Positions 1 through 9,047 are shown, numbered from the stretch's first letter. The stretch: DNA of 64,000 bases from Flavobacterium potami (GCF_020026915.1 NZ_JAINUY010000001.1:992001-1056000), one strand, 5' to 3'. Notes: generated by a model not told the origin, from the letters alone. Numbers and translations: made by a program.

Positions 1-176
1 TCTTCGTAGATATTTGAGAATTCTTCGTTAAGGATTTCGAACATAAATTTCCAAAAATTGTTCTGATTATGACCGTAATATTGATTCAATTCTAACGACT
101 TTGTTCCAGGCATTGTACCTAAAATTAATATTTTGGAAGTGGGCGAACTTATTGGGGCAAAAGAGAAACTTTTCAT
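1..176 (-). CDS. DNA-deoxyinosine (hypoxanthine) glycosylase, UDG superfamily, 5' part only
   Basis: Reading the minus strand from an ATG at 174-176 gives 58 residues that run off the left edge. The visible N-terminus has LILGTMPG followed by an LELNQYYGH stretch and NNFW. This is the active-site layout of the bacterial hypoxanthine-DNA glycosylase branch of the uracil-DNA glycosylase superfamily, which removes deaminated adenine (and sometimes uracil) opposite T or G in base excision repair. The protein is expected to be cytoplasmic and about 160 residues long, so roughly one third is visible. The gene diverges from the AraC regulator that starts at 349, with 172 bp between them. Family assignment rests on these motifs only; another UDG-fold family is possible. 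Confidence 0.75.
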   Translation of the reverse strand, partial: MKSFSFAPISSPTSKILILGTMPGTKSLELNQYYGHNQNNFWKFMFEILNEEFSNIYE

Positions 177-348
177 ACTTATATATTAACGATTTTCATC
201 TTATGTTAAAATAAGCATTTATAAGGAATTATAAAACAAAACAGAAAAATTATATAACAAGTTTGGTGTGTCTTTAAACGAACTTTGAATCTCAGATTTT
301 TCGCAAAATTAATCTGTTTACAAATTATAGAATTTAAATCCGACGACC

Positions 349-1374
349 ATGAAAATAGTTACTATAAATACAGAAAAAACTCAAAATATATTTGATGAAC
401 TTCATACTCATTTTGGTGGAAAGGTAATTTTTGATCTAGATGAATATACGCTGGAGGTTGAAAATAGTTTTGCAGAAGGTTCTATTATTGGAGCTTCTTT
501 CAATGACAATATTTCGTACGTTCAGTTTGATATGACATTTTCAACTGATGTTCGATTGGATATTTTGAATGTAAAATCGTCTCCTATTTATTTTGCATAT
601 TGTTCTAAAGGAAATCTTTCGCATAGTTTCGGATTGAATGGGGAAGAGCGAAAACTAAAAACCTTTCAGACAGCCATTGTAACTTCAAAAGAGAATCAGG
701 ATAATGTTTTATTTTTTGAAAAAGGAAAAAAAACAAAATTAACGTTGATTATTGTCGGAACTCAAAACGACGTAAAGGAGCAAGCGCATTCTTTAAATCA
801 AAAAGTTAGAGATACTTTCTTTGAGAACAATTTGGTTCAGGATTTCTTTTATATCGGATCTTATAATTTGCAAATTGCCGAAAAAATCGAACAGCTTAAT
901 TCGATTACACAAACCGGAATTGTTCGTAATCTTTTGAAAGAAGGAATTATGAGAATTATTCTTGCGATGGAAATTCAGCAACATTCTGACGATTTACACG
1001 CTTTCGCAAATGAATCAAACGGGTTGACTTTGAGAGAAATGGAAGAAATAAAAGAACTTTCAGAATTTATCAAATCAAGTCCTGAAGAAGCATTTTCAAT
1101 CAAATCTTTGAGTAAAAAATCAGGACTTTCTCCAAACAAACTCCAAGAAGGTTTCAAAATGATTCACAACCGCACGGTAAACGATTATATAACTCATATG
1201 CGAGTTTTGAAAGCAGAAATTTTAATTAGAACTTCCGATCTAAATATCTCAGAAATTGTGTACTGCATCGGTTTTACCAGCAGAAGTTATTTCTCTAAAA
1301 TCTTCAAACAAAAATACAACTGCAGCCCAAAAGAGTATAAATTTAATTTGAATTCTCTTGCTATTACTGCGTAA
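349..1374 (+). CDS. AraC-family transcriptional regulator
   Basis: 341 residues. The last ~95 residues form a typical AraC/XylS double helix-turn-helix: SIKSLSKKSGLSPNKLQ as the first HTH, ISEIVYCIGFTSRSYFSKIF as the second, and a terminal SPKEYK. The N-terminal ~240 residues are a divergent sensing domain with no motif I recognise. It has the same overall plan and length as the regulator at 54131-55162, a PchR-like type often linked to iron or stress control. It stands alone between a DNA glycosylase gene on the other strand and a MarR-GNAT gene 230 bp downstream, so the target is unknown. It ends with a clear TAA just before a block of short repeats. Confidence 0.88.
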   Translation: MKIVTINTEKTQNIFDELHTHFGGKVIFDLDEYTLEVENSFAEGSIIGASFNDNISYVQFDMTFSTDVRLDILNVKSSPIYFAYCSKGNLSHSFGLNGEERKLKTFQTAIVTSKENQDNVLFFEKGKKTKLTLIIVGTQNDVKEQAHSLNQKVRDTFFENNLVQDFFYIGSYNLQIAEKIEQLNSITQTGIVRNLLKEGIMRIILAMEIQQHSDDLHAFANESNGLTLREMEEIKELSEFIKSSPEEAFSIKSLSKKSGLSPNKLQEGFKMIHNRTVNDYITHMRVLKAEILIRTSDLNISEIVYCIGFTSRSYFSKIFKQKYNCSPKEYKFNLNSLAITA

Positions 1375-1377
1375 TAG

Positions 1378-1535
1378 AGTGACAAAGGTTCAGAGTTACA
1401 AAGTGACAAAGTGTTTTACTTTATTTAAAGTCGTTAGCTATAAAGCATGATATATACAAGTTGCAGAGGTTCAAAGTAACAGAGTAACAAAGGTCTAAAT
1501 CTTTGTCTCTTTGTAACTTTGAACCTTTGTCCCTA
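1378..1535. repeat. Imperfect inverted repeat built from CAAAG/CTTTG words
   Basis: Left parts read GTGACAAAGG..TTACAAAG and right parts read CTTTGTAACTTTGAACC; they are mutual reverse complements with some errors. The same word set recurs at 2553-2695 and 13823-13990, so this is a dispersed repeat family. It lies between two plus-strand genes. Confidence 0.7.
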
Positions 1536-1544
1536 AAAAAAATC

Positions 1545-1586
1545 TTTGCAAAAAGATTTTTTTTATACATTTGCATAACTGGTTAT
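1545..1586 (+). promoter_or_regulatory. Bacteroidetes-type promoter with adjoining palindrome for the MarR-GNAT gene
   Basis: TTTG at 1545-1548, a 17-nt gap, then TACATTTG at 1566-1573, matching the -33/-7 consensus of Bacteroidota. Directly after the -7 box is ATAAC-TG-GTTAT (1575-1586), an inverted repeat in a position where a MarR-type protein could block transcription. The start codon follows 17 nt later. Autoregulation is an inference. Confidence 0.6.
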
Positions 1587-1603
1587 ATAATTAATTATTT
1601 GTT

Positions 1604-2554
1604 ATGGAATTTTTTGATAAAGTTGGAAAAGCGGCACTAGGAAGTCGTTTGCGTTTAATGACAGCTGCGGTTACAGATGACGCTGCTAAAATATATGAGT
1701 TGTACGGAGTAGATTTTGTACCGAAATGGTTTCCGGTTTTTTATACTCTTGCAGAAGAACGTGAAATCACAATTACAGAAATTGCAAACGAAATCGGTCA
1801 TTCTCAACCATCAGTTAGTAAAATTATTCAAGAAATGATTGCTGCGGGATTAGTTGAAGAAAGTTCTAAAACTGAAGACAAACGAAAGAATAATGTTGTT
1901 TTAAGCGAAAAAGGAATTGCAATTTCACAGATTGTAAAACAACAATTGGAAGATATCGATGTTGCGATTGAAAGCTTAATTTCTGAAGCCAAACATAATC
2001 TTTGGGCAGCGCTGGAAGAATGGGAATTTTTATTAGAACAAAAATCACTAATAAAAAGAGTCAGCGAACAGAAAAAACAAAGAGAAAGTAAAGACGTTAA
2101 AATTGTTGCGTATACAGCCGAATATCAAGATGCGTTTAAAGCCTTAAATGTAGAATGGATTTCAACGTATTTCGAAATGGAAGAAGCCGATTACAAAGCC
2201 TTAGATAATCCGGAAGATTATATTTTAAAGAAAGGCGGAAAAATCCTGGTTGCATTGTACGAAAATGAACCTGTTGGTGTATGTGCGCTTATCAAAATGA
2301 ACAATCCGGAATATGATTTTGAAATGGCAAAAATGGCCGTTTCGCCAAAAGCACAAGGAAAAAATATCGGTTGGCTTTTAGGAAAAGAAATTGTACGCAC
2401 AGCAAAAGAATTAGGGGCAAAAAAGATTTATTTAGAAAGCAATACGATTTTAAAACCCGCCATAAATCTCTATTACAAATTAGGTTTCGAAAAAGTGTTT
2501 GGACTTGAAACACCTTATAAAAGATGTAATATTCAGATGGAGTTGGTTCTTTAA
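1604..2554 (+). CDS. MarR-type regulator fused to a GNAT acetyltransferase
   Basis: 316 residues in two domains. Residues 1-~150 are a MarR winged helix (ITITEIANEIGHSQPSVSKI recognition region, then a basic wing EDKRKNNVVLSEKG). Residues ~165-316 are a GNAT fold, with VSPKAQGKNIGWLLG as the acetyl-CoA binding region and a C-terminal YYKLGFEKV typical of GNATs. In the acetyl-CoA loop the usual Q-x-x-G-x-G reads QGKNIG, so the middle glycine is asparagine. This MarR-GNAT fusion is a known architecture whose substrate is generally unknown; the fused enzyme may acetylate a small molecule or protein in response to the same signal. A good promoter and a palindrome lie just upstream. The start is the only sensible ATG for the MarR domain. 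Confidence 0.88.
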   Translation: MEFFDKVGKAALGSRLRLMTAAVTDDAAKIYELYGVDFVPKWFPVFYTLAEEREITITEIANEIGHSQPSVSKIIQEMIAAGLVEESSKTEDKRKNNVVLSEKGIAISQIVKQQLEDIDVAIESLISEAKHNLWAALEEWEFLLEQKSLIKRVSEQKKQRESKDVKIVAYTAEYQDAFKALNVEWISTYFEMEEADYKALDNPEDYILKKGGKILVALYENEPVGVCALIKMNNPEYDFEMAKMAVSPKAQGKNIGWLLGKEIVRTAKELGAKKIYLESNTILKPAINLYYKLGFEKVFGLETPYKRCNIQMELVL

Positions 2555-2695
2555 AGTTGCAAAGTTACAAAGTTACAAAGTTACAAAGTTACAAAGGCAC
2601 AAAGTTACAAAGGGACAAAGTAACAAAGGGACACAGTGACACAGTGACAAAGTTTTGAACCTTTGTCCCTTTGTTACTTTGTCCCTCTGTAACTA
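2553..2695. repeat. Octamer tandem array (AAAGTTAC-like) plus inverted counterpart
   Basis: From 2553 to 2648 the sequence is twelve consecutive 8-nt units starting AAAG or ACAG (AAAGTTAC, AAAGGGAC, AAAGTAAC, ACAGTGAC). Then 2658-2695 carries the reverse-complement words (CCTTTGTCCCTTTGTTAC). The whole can fold into a long imperfect hairpin. It lies between two convergent genes, so it may end transcription from both sides. Confidence 0.8.
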
Positions 2696-2711
2696 AAAAG
2701 CAAAGCTTTTT

Positions 2712-3911
2712 TCAACGCCCGAAGCGGTAATACTCTAAATCTGTATTTTTTTTATTTTGAAGAGAATCCAGAATTGAATTCATTCCGAGGACGCTGAAAG
2801 TGATTCCGTTTCCACCGAAACCTAGAATGTAATGTTCGTTTCTTCTCGAATTGGGTTTTCCAAAATACGGAAGTCCGTCTTTGGTTTCACCAAAAGTTCC
2901 CGCCCAGGAATAATCAATTTTAAAATCTAAATCTGGAAATCTACGGAGAAACTGTTTCAAAAGATATTTTTCCTTTTTGGGAAGCAGTTTATCGCGTTTA
3001 TTGGCATCTTTAAATTCCTCATCGCCGCCACCCATAATAATTCGGTTATCATCTGTGGTTCTGATGTAATGATAAGGAGCTGCCGTATCCCAAAATATAG
3101 CGTGTTTGAAATTTTCCGGAAGATCGGGCTGACTTTCAGATGCAATTACAAAAGTACTTTTCAAATCGACTACTTTTTCTTGCAGTGTTTCGGTACTTTC
3201 ATAACCTGTACAATGTATAATATGGTCTGCTTTTATAGTGCATTTATTATCTACAGTAGCAATGATTCTACCTTTTTGATGTTGAATATTGGCAATATTG
3301 GTTCGATCAAAAATCTGCATTCCTTTTTCATGGCAATAAAATAATAAATCACTTGCTAATTTGAAAGGATCCATAACAGCAGCTGTTTTAGATTCGATAC
3401 CCGCAATAGCATTTAAACCCATTTTTTGCAATTCTGATCGACTTAACCAGCTTACTTCAAAGCCATGTTGTTTTCGGGCTTTAAATTCATTTTTTAAAAA
3501 GGGAAGGTCTTTCTTTAAAGTGGTAAAATAAATACTTTTTTTAAACTCAAAACCACAATCGCACCCCACAGTATCAATAATATTTCGAAGATCAAAAATG
3601 GCTTTTTTCCCATTTTGATAACTTTCGACGGCACATTTTGTACCCCTAAGTTTGATAAGCTGATGCAACGGAACATCAATTTCATACTGTAATAAAGCAG
3701 TGCTGCCAGAAGTGCTTCCTCCGCAGACATCTCTTCGGTCTACGAGAACAATTTTTTTGCCTTGGTTTACTAATTTGTAGGCCATTAGAGCTCCTGTGAT
3801 TCCGCCGCCAATAATTAATATGTCGGTTGTAATATCAGAATCTACAGAAGGATAACTGTGTTTCATGGCATTTTTTAAAGGCCAGTAGGTTTCGGTAGAG
3901 CTCAATTTCAT
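2712..3911 (-). CDS. FAD-dependent oxidoreductase of the D-amino-acid oxidase (DAO) family
   Basis: 399 residues. Near the N-terminus IIGGGITGALMAYKL is the GxGxxG dinucleotide-binding motif, followed by an acidic strand end and IVLVDRRD. The C-terminal part has YSWAGTFGETKDGLPYFG and LGFGGNGI, which are conserved in the DAO/glycine-oxidase-like flavoproteins that oxidise amino or amine groups. There is no signal peptide and no C-terminal Rieske domain, a domain found on a longer relative of this family in many Bacteroidota. The substrate is unknown. It is the last gene of a minus-strand run that includes the small membrane protein (41 bp upstream) and the AsmA-like protein. Confidence 0.82.
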   Translation of the reverse strand: MKLSSTETYWPLKNAMKHSYPSVDSDITTDILIIGGGITGALMAYKLVNQGKKIVLVDRRDVCGGSTSGSTALLQYEIDVPLHQLIKLRGTKCAVESYQNGKKAIFDLRNIIDTVGCDCGFEFKKSIYFTTLKKDLPFLKNEFKARKQHGFEVSWLSRSELQKMGLNAIAGIESKTAAVMDPFKLASDLLFYCHEKGMQIFDRTNIANIQHQKGRIIATVDNKCTIKADHIIHCTGYESTETLQEKVVDLKSTFVIASESQPDLPENFKHAIFWDTAAPYHYIRTTDDNRIIMGGGDEEFKDANKRDKLLPKKEKYLLKQFLRRFPDLDFKIDYSWAGTFGETKDGLPYFGKPNSRRNEHYILGFGGNGITFSVLGMNSILDSLQNKKNTDLEYYRFGR

Positions 3912-3952
3912 TTATTTGGTTATTTAAAGTTAAGTTTTTGGTTGAATTGGTT

Positions 3953-4414
3953 TTATTTTTTATGTTTTCGATTGTGAAGTTCTTGAGCTTCATCAATGGA
4001 ATGTGACGATTTTATGCTTTTTTCTTTTTTAGCTAACTGGCTTAATTTTTTATAATATTTTTCGATAATAATCATTTCTTCTTCAGTCATATCTTCAATA
4101 TCTACTAGACTATTACTAGATAATTCGTTGGAAGCAACAAGCTCATTTAGTTTTAATTGAATGGCAAGCGAATCTTTGTTTTGCGCTTTTTGAATAAGAA
4201 AAACCATTAAAAATGTGATAATCGTAGTTCCTGTATTGATAACCAGTTGCCAGGTTTCTGAATAATTGAAAATTGGTCCCGAAGCTGCCCATAAAACCAC
4301 CAGTGCAAAAGCACTGATAAAAGCAGTTGTGCTCCCAGTCGCTTTTGTCACTTTGGAAGCAAATTGTTCAAAAAATCCATTTTTGTTTGGCTGCTCTTTC
4401 TTTTTCATCATCAT
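3953..4414 (-). CDS. Low-affinity iron permease family (PF04120-like) small membrane protein
   Basis: 153 residues. Two hydrophobic helices (about 32-50, AFISAFALVVLWAASGP, and 60-78, INTGTTIITFLMVFLIQ) are followed by QNKDSLAIQLKLNEL, the signature layout of the bacterial low-affinity iron permease family. The C-terminus is charged and rich in Lys and Glu. Despite the family name, transport by the short bacterial members is not well established. The start overlaps the stop of the AsmA-like gene by 4 nt (ATGA). Three consecutive ATG codons lie there (4414, 4411, 4408), and the first gives the overlap; any of them could be used. It is probably translationally coupled to its neighbour. Confidence 0.78.
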   Translation of the reverse strand: MMMKKKEQPNKNGFFEQFASKVTKATGSTTAFISAFALVVLWAASGPIFNYSETWQLVINTGTTIITFLMVFLIQKAQNKDSLAIQLKLNELVASNELSSNSLVDIEDMTEEEMIIIEKYYKKLSQLAKKEKSIKSSHSIDEAQELHNRKHKK

Positions 4415-7233
4415 TTCGTTTTAGAGGTGCTAACTTTTTCTTTTTTGATTACTTTATTTCGTTTTTTATCATAAACGGCAGGATCGATTTCTTGACCCGT
4501 TTTACTAAAAATTTTAATTTTTGGATCTTCATGCGTTCCTGTAATTACAATTGGAAATCCGATAAGACCGAATAGGGGAAGACCTAAACGCATTCTCAGA
4601 TCCAGAAGTCCGTCAAAGCTTGTAGTTCCTTTAATTGTAGGTCTAAATCCGGCAACACTAAAGGTAAATGGCTCAACATTAATAAGATTTTTGTCAATAG
4701 TCGATTTGATTTCAATGCCTTTCATGTCAGGATTATTCAAACCATCTTGACCTGTTTTAGAACTAATTCCGTCAAATAGTTTTAGGCCTTTAACTTTGAC
4801 ATCACGCAGATTTATAGTTCCGCCTCCATTAAGAGAAGCATAAATTGGTCCCATGTTTCCATCTAAATCACCTTTAACTTTATAGTCAACAGAAATTATT
4901 CCGTGCGCTTTTTCTGCTGCAGAAACCATATCATGGAACATCGGAATTTCTTTATAAGCCCTTTGTACATCAAAATCTTTTGCAGTAAAATGTGCGTCGA
5001 AATTTGCAGCTGTTGGAGATTCATCTTTGTAAAAAGCATTAATTCCAACAATGCAATCAATGATGTTAAAGTTAATATTTTCTAAGTAAAATCCTTCTTT
5101 TTTAATACCGGTTTTTCCGTTAAGTTTATTGATAACCAATCCGTTATATTCTACTTTGTCTGCATTGGCATTCAAACTCACATTCAGGTTTTTAGGTATA
5201 ATAACCACACCGCTCATTTTTGGATGGTCTTCCTTGGCATATTCAACGGCAATAGTTCGGTCTTTGTTTTCTCCTTTTTCAAGCGCCATGAACTCATCAA
5301 CATTAATTAATTTTGATTTTAAGTTGAAATTTCCACTCAAAGTCCCGTTTGATTCTAAGAAATAATTGATGGTATTCAGTAGATAACCGTTAATGTCAAA
5401 ATCAGATTTTCCGTAAGAAGCGTTAAATTTTTCGAACCACATTTTCTCATTTTGAAATCGGAAATTTCCTTGTTTGATAAAGAAAGCTTTGGGAAATAAT
5501 TCTGATGTAGCTTTTATATTTTTTAGAATTAAAGTTCCTTTATTGTCTAATTTATCATATTGTCCCGTTGTGGCGTAACTTTGTTTTCCTTTTAATGAAA
5601 GATCAGCTTTAGCATAACCTGTCAAATCAAGACCTTTTTGTGAGAAAACCTGATAAATTCTACCCACATTCAATTCGCCTTTGATTTTTGCATTATAAGC
5701 CAAATCACTAAAATCAGATAAGGTCGCATTTACGTAAACTGGATTTCCTTCAAAAGTGAAAGAAGCTGGAGCAACAGCGACAATTAAATCCTGGAAAGTT
5801 CCTGCTTTATTCAGCATATTAGCCACAAAAGTGATATTCGTAATTGGATTCGGATAATAGGAAGTTTTCAGCCATCCGTTTCGCAGTGAAATTCCGCCAA
5901 TAGTTTTAGGAAACAATTTTTTTGAAGTACTAAAAAGTCCTTTTGCCTGAAGATCGGTTTTTAAAATTCCTTTTACATCAAAATCACTTAATCCTAAAGC
6001 GGCATCTACAACAGCTAAATCTAGAGCGCCTTTTATACTTGCGTCAATGGTCATTTCGCTCAAACCTTTACTGTGTAAATAAGCATTGAAATAATCTTTT
6101 TCTCCAACTTTAAATTTTAAAGTTCTAAGATTAACCAACAATTGTTCTGTATCTAAAGACGGAAGTATAGCATTCAAATCCATTTGAAAATCTTTTAATG
6201 GAACGGGCGCATCTTTATGATTTACCGAACCTTCGTTGATTTTTAAGTTGAAAGCCAAATTTGGTTTTTGTTTTTTAGAAACATTATAATCGCCTTTAAA
6301 AGTCAATAACAAATCACTTTTTCCTGATATTTCTGTCTTTTCTAACCAAGTCAAATATTCAGGAGGCATTACAGACAATAAATCTTTTACGGTGGTATTT
6401 TCTGAAAGCGCTTTAATATTAATTTTATATCCGTCTCGTAAAATGGTAAATAAACCAGTAAATTTTAGCGGTAATTTATTGATTCGTAATTCATTTTTTT
6501 GAAGAATAAAAGAAAGCGAATTGGTATTGATTCGGGTAATTAAATCGGCACGGACTTCTTTTTTTCGGATATAACCAGTTCTGTCGTAGAAGAAATCAAG
6601 ATTTTCAATTCTTGCATCGGTGGCAAGATCAAAGATGTCTTCGCTCAGATTTCCCTTTCCAACATAATTGAAGCCTTTTGCATCAACCAAAATTTTTGCA
6701 GAGCGATCATTATATTTTACATGACAATTTTCTAAATCAATTCTTTCCAATCGAATAGCAGTTCCTTCCTCAGGTGCATTCGGATCTTTTTTTTCGTCTT
6801 TTCTGTCTTCTGGAGCAACATAAATGTTATAATTGGCTTGACCTTTTTCATTGACCATCACATTAATCAATGCATCAGAAACATAAAGTTTGTTGATTTT
6901 GACTTCATTATCAAAAAACAGTTTTTTAATATCAATTCCAAAACCTACTTGTTCGGCGCTCAATAAAGTATCATTACTAAAAGGCTTAGAACCCGTAAGC
7001 GATAAATTGTCTAAAGAGACCGTCAATGATGGGAAGTGCGTAAAAAATGATAGTTTCGATTTTGTGAAGTCCAATTTGGTGTCCAGACGTTCATTGGCAA
7101 TTTTCTTCACCTCCGAAGCAATTTTTCCAGGAAAAAGCAACGGAATAATAAACAACAAAAACAAAATCACCGCAATCGAAATTCCGGTAATTTTTAAAAC
7201 TTTTAAGGCGGTATGTTTGAATGTATTAGGCAT
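4411..7233 (-). CDS. AsmA-like membrane-anchored giant protein
   Basis: 940 residues. One N-terminal transmembrane helix (about 13-32, VLKITGISIAVILFLLFIIPLLF) is followed by FPGKIASEV and a long beta-rich periplasmic region. An AsmA-like C-terminal module covers roughly residues 560-900 (GNFRFQNEKMWFEKFNASYG, LRMRLGLPLFGL). AsmA/YhdP/TamB-type proteins form extended lipid-conducting bridges between inner and outer membranes. Its position downstream of an mlaE-mlaF-mlaD cluster on the same strand (158 bp gap) fits a shared role in phospholipid traffic or outer membrane maintenance. The tail is basic (KKRNKVIKKEKVS). The gene ends inside the start of the next gene. Confidence 0.85.
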   Translation of the reverse strand: MPNTFKHTALKVLKITGISIAVILFLLFIIPLLFPGKIASEVKKIANERLDTKLDFTKSKLSFFTHFPSLTVSLDNLSLTGSKPFSNDTLLSAEQVGFGIDIKKLFFDNEVKINKLYVSDALINVMVNEKGQANYNIYVAPEDRKDEKKDPNAPEEGTAIRLERIDLENCHVKYNDRSAKILVDAKGFNYVGKGNLSEDIFDLATDARIENLDFFYDRTGYIRKKEVRADLITRINTNSLSFILQKNELRINKLPLKFTGLFTILRDGYKINIKALSENTTVKDLLSVMPPEYLTWLEKTEISGKSDLLLTFKGDYNVSKKQKPNLAFNLKINEGSVNHKDAPVPLKDFQMDLNAILPSLDTEQLLVNLRTLKFKVGEKDYFNAYLHSKGLSEMTIDASIKGALDLAVVDAALGLSDFDVKGILKTDLQAKGLFSTSKKLFPKTIGGISLRNGWLKTSYYPNPITNITFVANMLNKAGTFQDLIVAVAPASFTFEGNPVYVNATLSDFSDLAYNAKIKGELNVGRIYQVFSQKGLDLTGYAKADLSLKGKQSYATTGQYDKLDNKGTLILKNIKATSELFPKAFFIKQGNFRFQNEKMWFEKFNASYGKSDFDINGYLLNTINYFLESNGTLSGNFNLKSKLINVDEFMALEKGENKDRTIAVEYAKEDHPKMSGVVIIPKNLNVSLNANADKVEYNGLVINKLNGKTGIKKEGFYLENINFNIIDCIVGINAFYKDESPTAANFDAHFTAKDFDVQRAYKEIPMFHDMVSAAEKAHGIISVDYKVKGDLDGNMGPIYASLNGGGTINLRDVKVKGLKLFDGISSKTGQDGLNNPDMKGIEIKSTIDKNLINVEPFTFSVAGFRPTIKGTTSFDGLLDLRMRLGLPLFGLIGFPIVITGTHEDPKIKIFSKTGQEIDPAVYDKKRNKVIKKEKVSTSKTK

Positions 7234-7391
7234 ATATGTAAGTTTTTCTTGTTAGAAATTTTTACAGTAAAAAGTTAAATGTAAAAAGTGAAAAGCTTTG
7301 AACTGTAAGTTGTAATGTAGGAGTAGAAGTTGTAATTGATTACCGTTTCCAAACAAGTCTTCCCTCTTGCTTCTTTCCTATTAATCTAGGA

Positions 7392-8237
7392 TTACTTCTT
7401 AGCCTCTTCTTGTTTCTTCTTTTCTTCTTTCTCTTTCTGTTCTTGAAGCTCTTTTTCTTTTTTCTCCTTTTCTTTAGTGGCTTCTTTGGCAGCTTTTTCT
7501 TTTTCTTCTTGCTGCTTTTCTATCGCTTCTTCTTTTTTCTCTTTTGCTTCTTCAATTTTTTTAGCTTTTTGCTTTTCTTTTTTCTTGTAGTAGCCTCTCA
7601 ACAGAAAATTACTTTTTGCAGCTTCCATATTTTCACTGAAACCTTTGGTTCCAGATTCCAGATTCTCAAGTGTATTCGAAACGCTGTTTGCCATTTTATC
7701 ATCTTTAACCAATCTTGCCAATGCACCATTTCCGTTGTTCATGCTGTGACTAAAAATGGCAATTTCGTCTGAAATCACGCCGATATTATCAACGCTTTTC
7801 TTCACGCTTTTCATAATGTCGTGCATTTCGATTCCGTCTACAGAAGCAAGTTGGCCATTGTTTCCAATAATAGTTTGCGATTTTAGACCAGGAGAAATGG
7901 TTAAAACTTTATCTCCCATTAATCCATCTGAACCAATACTTGTAGTAGCATCGGTTTTAATAAATTTTCGAACTTCTTCTTTCATAACCAAGACAACAAT
8001 AACAGTCGAGTCATTTTTTAACTGAATTTGTTCTACTGTTCCGACATTGATTCCGGAGAAACGAACATTGTTTCCTACTTCCAAACCACTTACTGTTTTA
8101 AATTGAGAAGTGATGTGAAAGGTTGATCCAAAAAGGTTTTTTTGTTTTCCAATAAAATACACGGCCATTATAAAAAGCAGTAAGCCTATTGTTACAAACA
8201 TTCCTAATTTCCAAGTATATCCAGATTGCTTTTCCAT
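7392..8237 (-). CDS. mlaD: MlaD-type MCE-domain lipid-binding protein with long Lys/Glu tail
   Basis: 281 residues. One N-terminal transmembrane helix (about 11-29) is followed by an MCE domain at ~38-118 (TVSGLEVGNNVRFSGINVG, SDGLMGDKVL). MCE proteins form hexameric rings that pass phospholipids across the periplasm and dock on the MlaE-MlaF ABC core. A helical stretch follows to ~215. Residues 217-281 are almost entirely Lys, Glu, Ala and Gln, a predicted charged single helix or coiled coil not present in the E. coli protein. It is the third gene of an mlaE-mlaF-mlaD order, 28 bp after mlaF. Symbols are by analogy; substrate and direction of transport are unproved. Confidence 0.88.
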   Translation of the reverse strand: MEKQSGYTWKLGMFVTIGLLLFIMAVYFIGKQKNLFGSTFHITSQFKTVSGLEVGNNVRFSGINVGTVEQIQLKNDSTVIVVLVMKEEVRKFIKTDATTSIGSDGLMGDKVLTISPGLKSQTIIGNNGQLASVDGIEMHDIMKSVKKSVDNIGVISDEIAIFSHSMNNGNGALARLVKDDKMANSVSNTLENLESGTKGFSENMEAAKSNFLLRGYYKKKEKQKAKKIEEAKEKKEEAIEKQQEEKEKAAKEATKEKEKKEKELQEQKEKEEKKKQEEAKK

Positions 8238-8265
8238 GATTTCTATTTATTATTTTGCTTTATTT

Positions 8266-9045
8266 TTATTGAAAAAATGAGCGAACCCATTCGTCTTCGT
8301 CTTTTTCTAGTTCTTCGTATGTTCCTTCGGCATGAATGACGCCATCTTTTAAAACAATAATTCTGTCGGCAGTCATTTTTGCACAAGCCATATCATGTGT
8401 AATTATGATCGACGATGTTTTTTGTTTGTTTTTAATATCCAAAATCAATTCGCTGATTTCTCTTGACGTGATGGTATCCAAACCTGTTGTTGGTTCGTCG
8501 TACAATATGATTTCTGGTTTTAAAATCAATGTTCTTGCTAAACCTATTCTTTTTCTCATACCTCCCGAAAGTTCAGATGGCATTTTGTCTACGGCTTCGG
8601 CTAAACCAACATTTTCAAGTGCTTCCATGACTTCTTTTTCAATTTCATCTTCAGTCAAATCACGTTTGTGTTTGCTTAAAGTAAAAGCGAGATTTTCTCT
8701 AACTGACATCGAATCGTAAAGTGCTCCGCTTTGGAACAAAAATCCGATGCGGACTCTAATCGCATTCAGCTCGCTTTTTGATATGTTAAGAACGTTTTCG
8801 TCAAAGACTTTTATTTCTCCTTTATCAGGTTCAATCAATCCTACAATGCATTTTATAGTAACTGATTTTCCTGATCCTGAACGACCTAAAACGACTAGGT
8901 TTTCATCTTTATTTAAAATCAGATTTACACCTTTTAGAATCGTATTATCATGTCCAAAAGTTTTATGCAGATCTTTAATCTCAATAATTGGAGCTTGATC
9001 TTTTACTTTTTTCTTAGGTTCTTTATGTAATTTTTCTTCCATCAT
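8266..9045 (-). CDS. mlaF: ABC transporter ATPase, MlaF type
   Basis: 259 residues. Walker A GRSGSGKS is at residues 54-61, the Q-loop is in FLFQSGALYDSMSV, the ABC signature is LSGGMRKR and Walker B is IILYDEPTTGLD followed by the switch histidine in IITHD. SGALYDSMSV with LSGGMRKR is characteristic of the MlaF/Mkl subfamily that powers MCE-type lipid transport. It lies 2 nt after the mlaE stop and 28 nt before mlaD, so the three form one operon. The N-terminal ~18 residues are charged and probably flexible. Two ATGs (9045, 9042) begin the frame; the difference is one residue. Confidence 0.93.
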   Translation of the reverse strand: MMEEKLHKEPKKKVKDQAPIIEIKDLHKTFGHDNTILKGVNLILNKDENLVVLGRSGSGKSVTIKCIVGLIEPDKGEIKVFDENVLNISKSELNAIRVRIGFLFQSGALYDSMSVRENLAFTLSKHKRDLTEDEIEKEVMEALENVGLAEAVDKMPSELSGGMRKRIGLARTLILKPEIILYDEPTTGLDTITSREISELILDIKNKQKTSSIIITHDMACAKMTADRIIVLKDGVIHAEGTYEELEKDEDEWVRSFFQ

Positions 9046-9047
9046 TT

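Noticed and set aside
7410..7772. Open frame on the plus strand giving a Phe/Leu-rich product
   Set aside because: It is the reverse strand of the Lys/Glu tail of MlaD; the composition is a mirror of AAG/GAA codons.
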